Shown here: positions 63,401 to 64,000 of the stretch, piece after piece
How positions within the stretch are numbered: the stretch's first letter is position 1
Layout of the letters: each line of letters opens with the position of its first letter
From: Chaetorhynchus papuensis
Lineage: Eukaryota; Chordata; Aves; Passeriformes; Rhipiduridae
DNA length: 64,000 nt
Direction of reading: 5' to 3'
Assembly (NCBI GenBank): GCA_013396525.1
Contig: VWYX01001327.1
Span: forward strand, 6,033-70,032
Translations under genes and position numbers: made by a program
The notes under the pieces: generated by a model
What the model was told of the DNA's origin: nothing
The model's input: the letters and a program-made list of their open reading frames with translations, nothing else
Database searches by the model: none

Positions 63401-64000
63401 CTGTGGAGGACCTGGTTCATTCTCCATGTCATCCTGTTGTTCCCAACTCCCAATGTCATACACCTGTCCCTCAGGAATGGTGACATTCATTGGCAGTTTG
63501 ATTACAAGATGCTACTGGGAGCCATTCCCATGACGCTAGTTACAACTCCCTAGGCTAGAGAAATGCAATACAACACAAAATCAGAAACTTCTCAGTAGAA
63601 AGGCAGTGTGACTGCCTGGGCTGGGTGACGAATCCAAGCTTCCTCTCACACCTGCAGCCCCAGGACACATGGGGCGAGGCAGTGATGAAGAGAAATGAGC
63701 TCAAGGCATACCCACCAAGTGAGCAATTCCTCTCGTTTCCCAGAAGCCACCTGCAGTAGCAAAGGCCACTGGTCTACTCTGGCAAATAGGGACTACTTCT
63801 TTTTCGCAAATGAAAGGCTGAGATTCAAACCATGCAAAAATAAAATGCAAACCTTAGATCACAAAAGGAATCTCATGACAAACATGCATGCTCATTGTGA
63901 CATATATTTCCAAGAAAGTAAATTCCATTCAATGGACAGCAAGACAATTTTCTCTACAGCGCTGCATTATGGCAGCAATGTTCCTCTCCTTGGAACAAAT

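Larger units (their letters stand above)
36061..64000 (-). other. KIF26B: KIF26B intron, partial (at least 27.9 kb; continues beyond the window)
   Basis: Everything right of 36060 appears intronic. I looked on the minus strand for coding matches to the preceding motor segments (the HLIDLG switch region and the NVILALVNG and HIPY segments) and found none. The interval holds a CR1 fragment, three very old CR1/L3-like relics, a MIR-like SINE, poly(A) runs, a CpG island and enhancer-like blocks, listed separately. Between them is unique AT-rich DNA with no gene I can support. The longest open frames here (up to 222 codons) have no recognisable domain. Confidence 0.75.

Overview
This is a vertebrate, most likely avian, nuclear genomic window. 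The background is AT-rich, with sparse repeats dominated by CR1 LINE fragments plus very old CR1/L3-like and MIR-like relics, and there are no prokaryotic features. I recognise one protein-coding gene: the 3' part of a kinesin-11 family gene, best matched to KIF26B, on the minus strand.

Layout, left to right on the + strand. Positions 1 to about 14.4 kb are gene-free 3' flank. They hold an (AAAAG)n tract at the window edge, a CR1 3' fragment near 2.2 kb, several minor repeats and possibly distal 3'UTR. The last coding exon of KIF26B ends with its stop codon at 15009-15011, and a candidate poly(A) signal lies at 14407-14412. The remaining exons in transcript order are 35898-36060 (end of the motor domain), 31350-34782 (the giant low-complexity tail exon), 17811-18013, 16682-16832 and 15009-15157. 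All four complete introns have GT-AG ends, and codon phases match at every junction. About 1,365 residues of the protein are visible. From 36061 to the window end there is one intron of at least 27.9 kb; the exons for most of the motor domain and the N terminus lie outside the window.

The encoded protein is a non-canonical kinesin of the planar/Wnt5a-Ror type. It has the C-terminal end of a kinesin motor fold, then about 1,150 residues of serine-rich, probably disordered tail. The end is a compact, highly conserved helical C terminus finishing in an Arg-Arg-Arg stretch. Two TP/SP sites in the tail have exactly the spacing of the CDK sites I recall from mouse Kif26b (T1859 and S1962).

The most interesting non-coding signal is an isolated CpG island (about 44.56-45.13 kb) deep in the last motor-domain intron, with a perfect POU-like palindrome just beside it. 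If it is a promoter on the minus strand, it could produce a KIF26B transcript lacking the motor. Other candidates are AT-rich, CpG-retaining blocks at about 51.46-51.62 kb and 57.9-58.05 kb that look like developmental enhancers, and two copies of a palindromic MITE-like relic near the 3' end of the gene. I found no clear new multi-gene system. All identifications come from reading the sequence and from memory; no database search was run.
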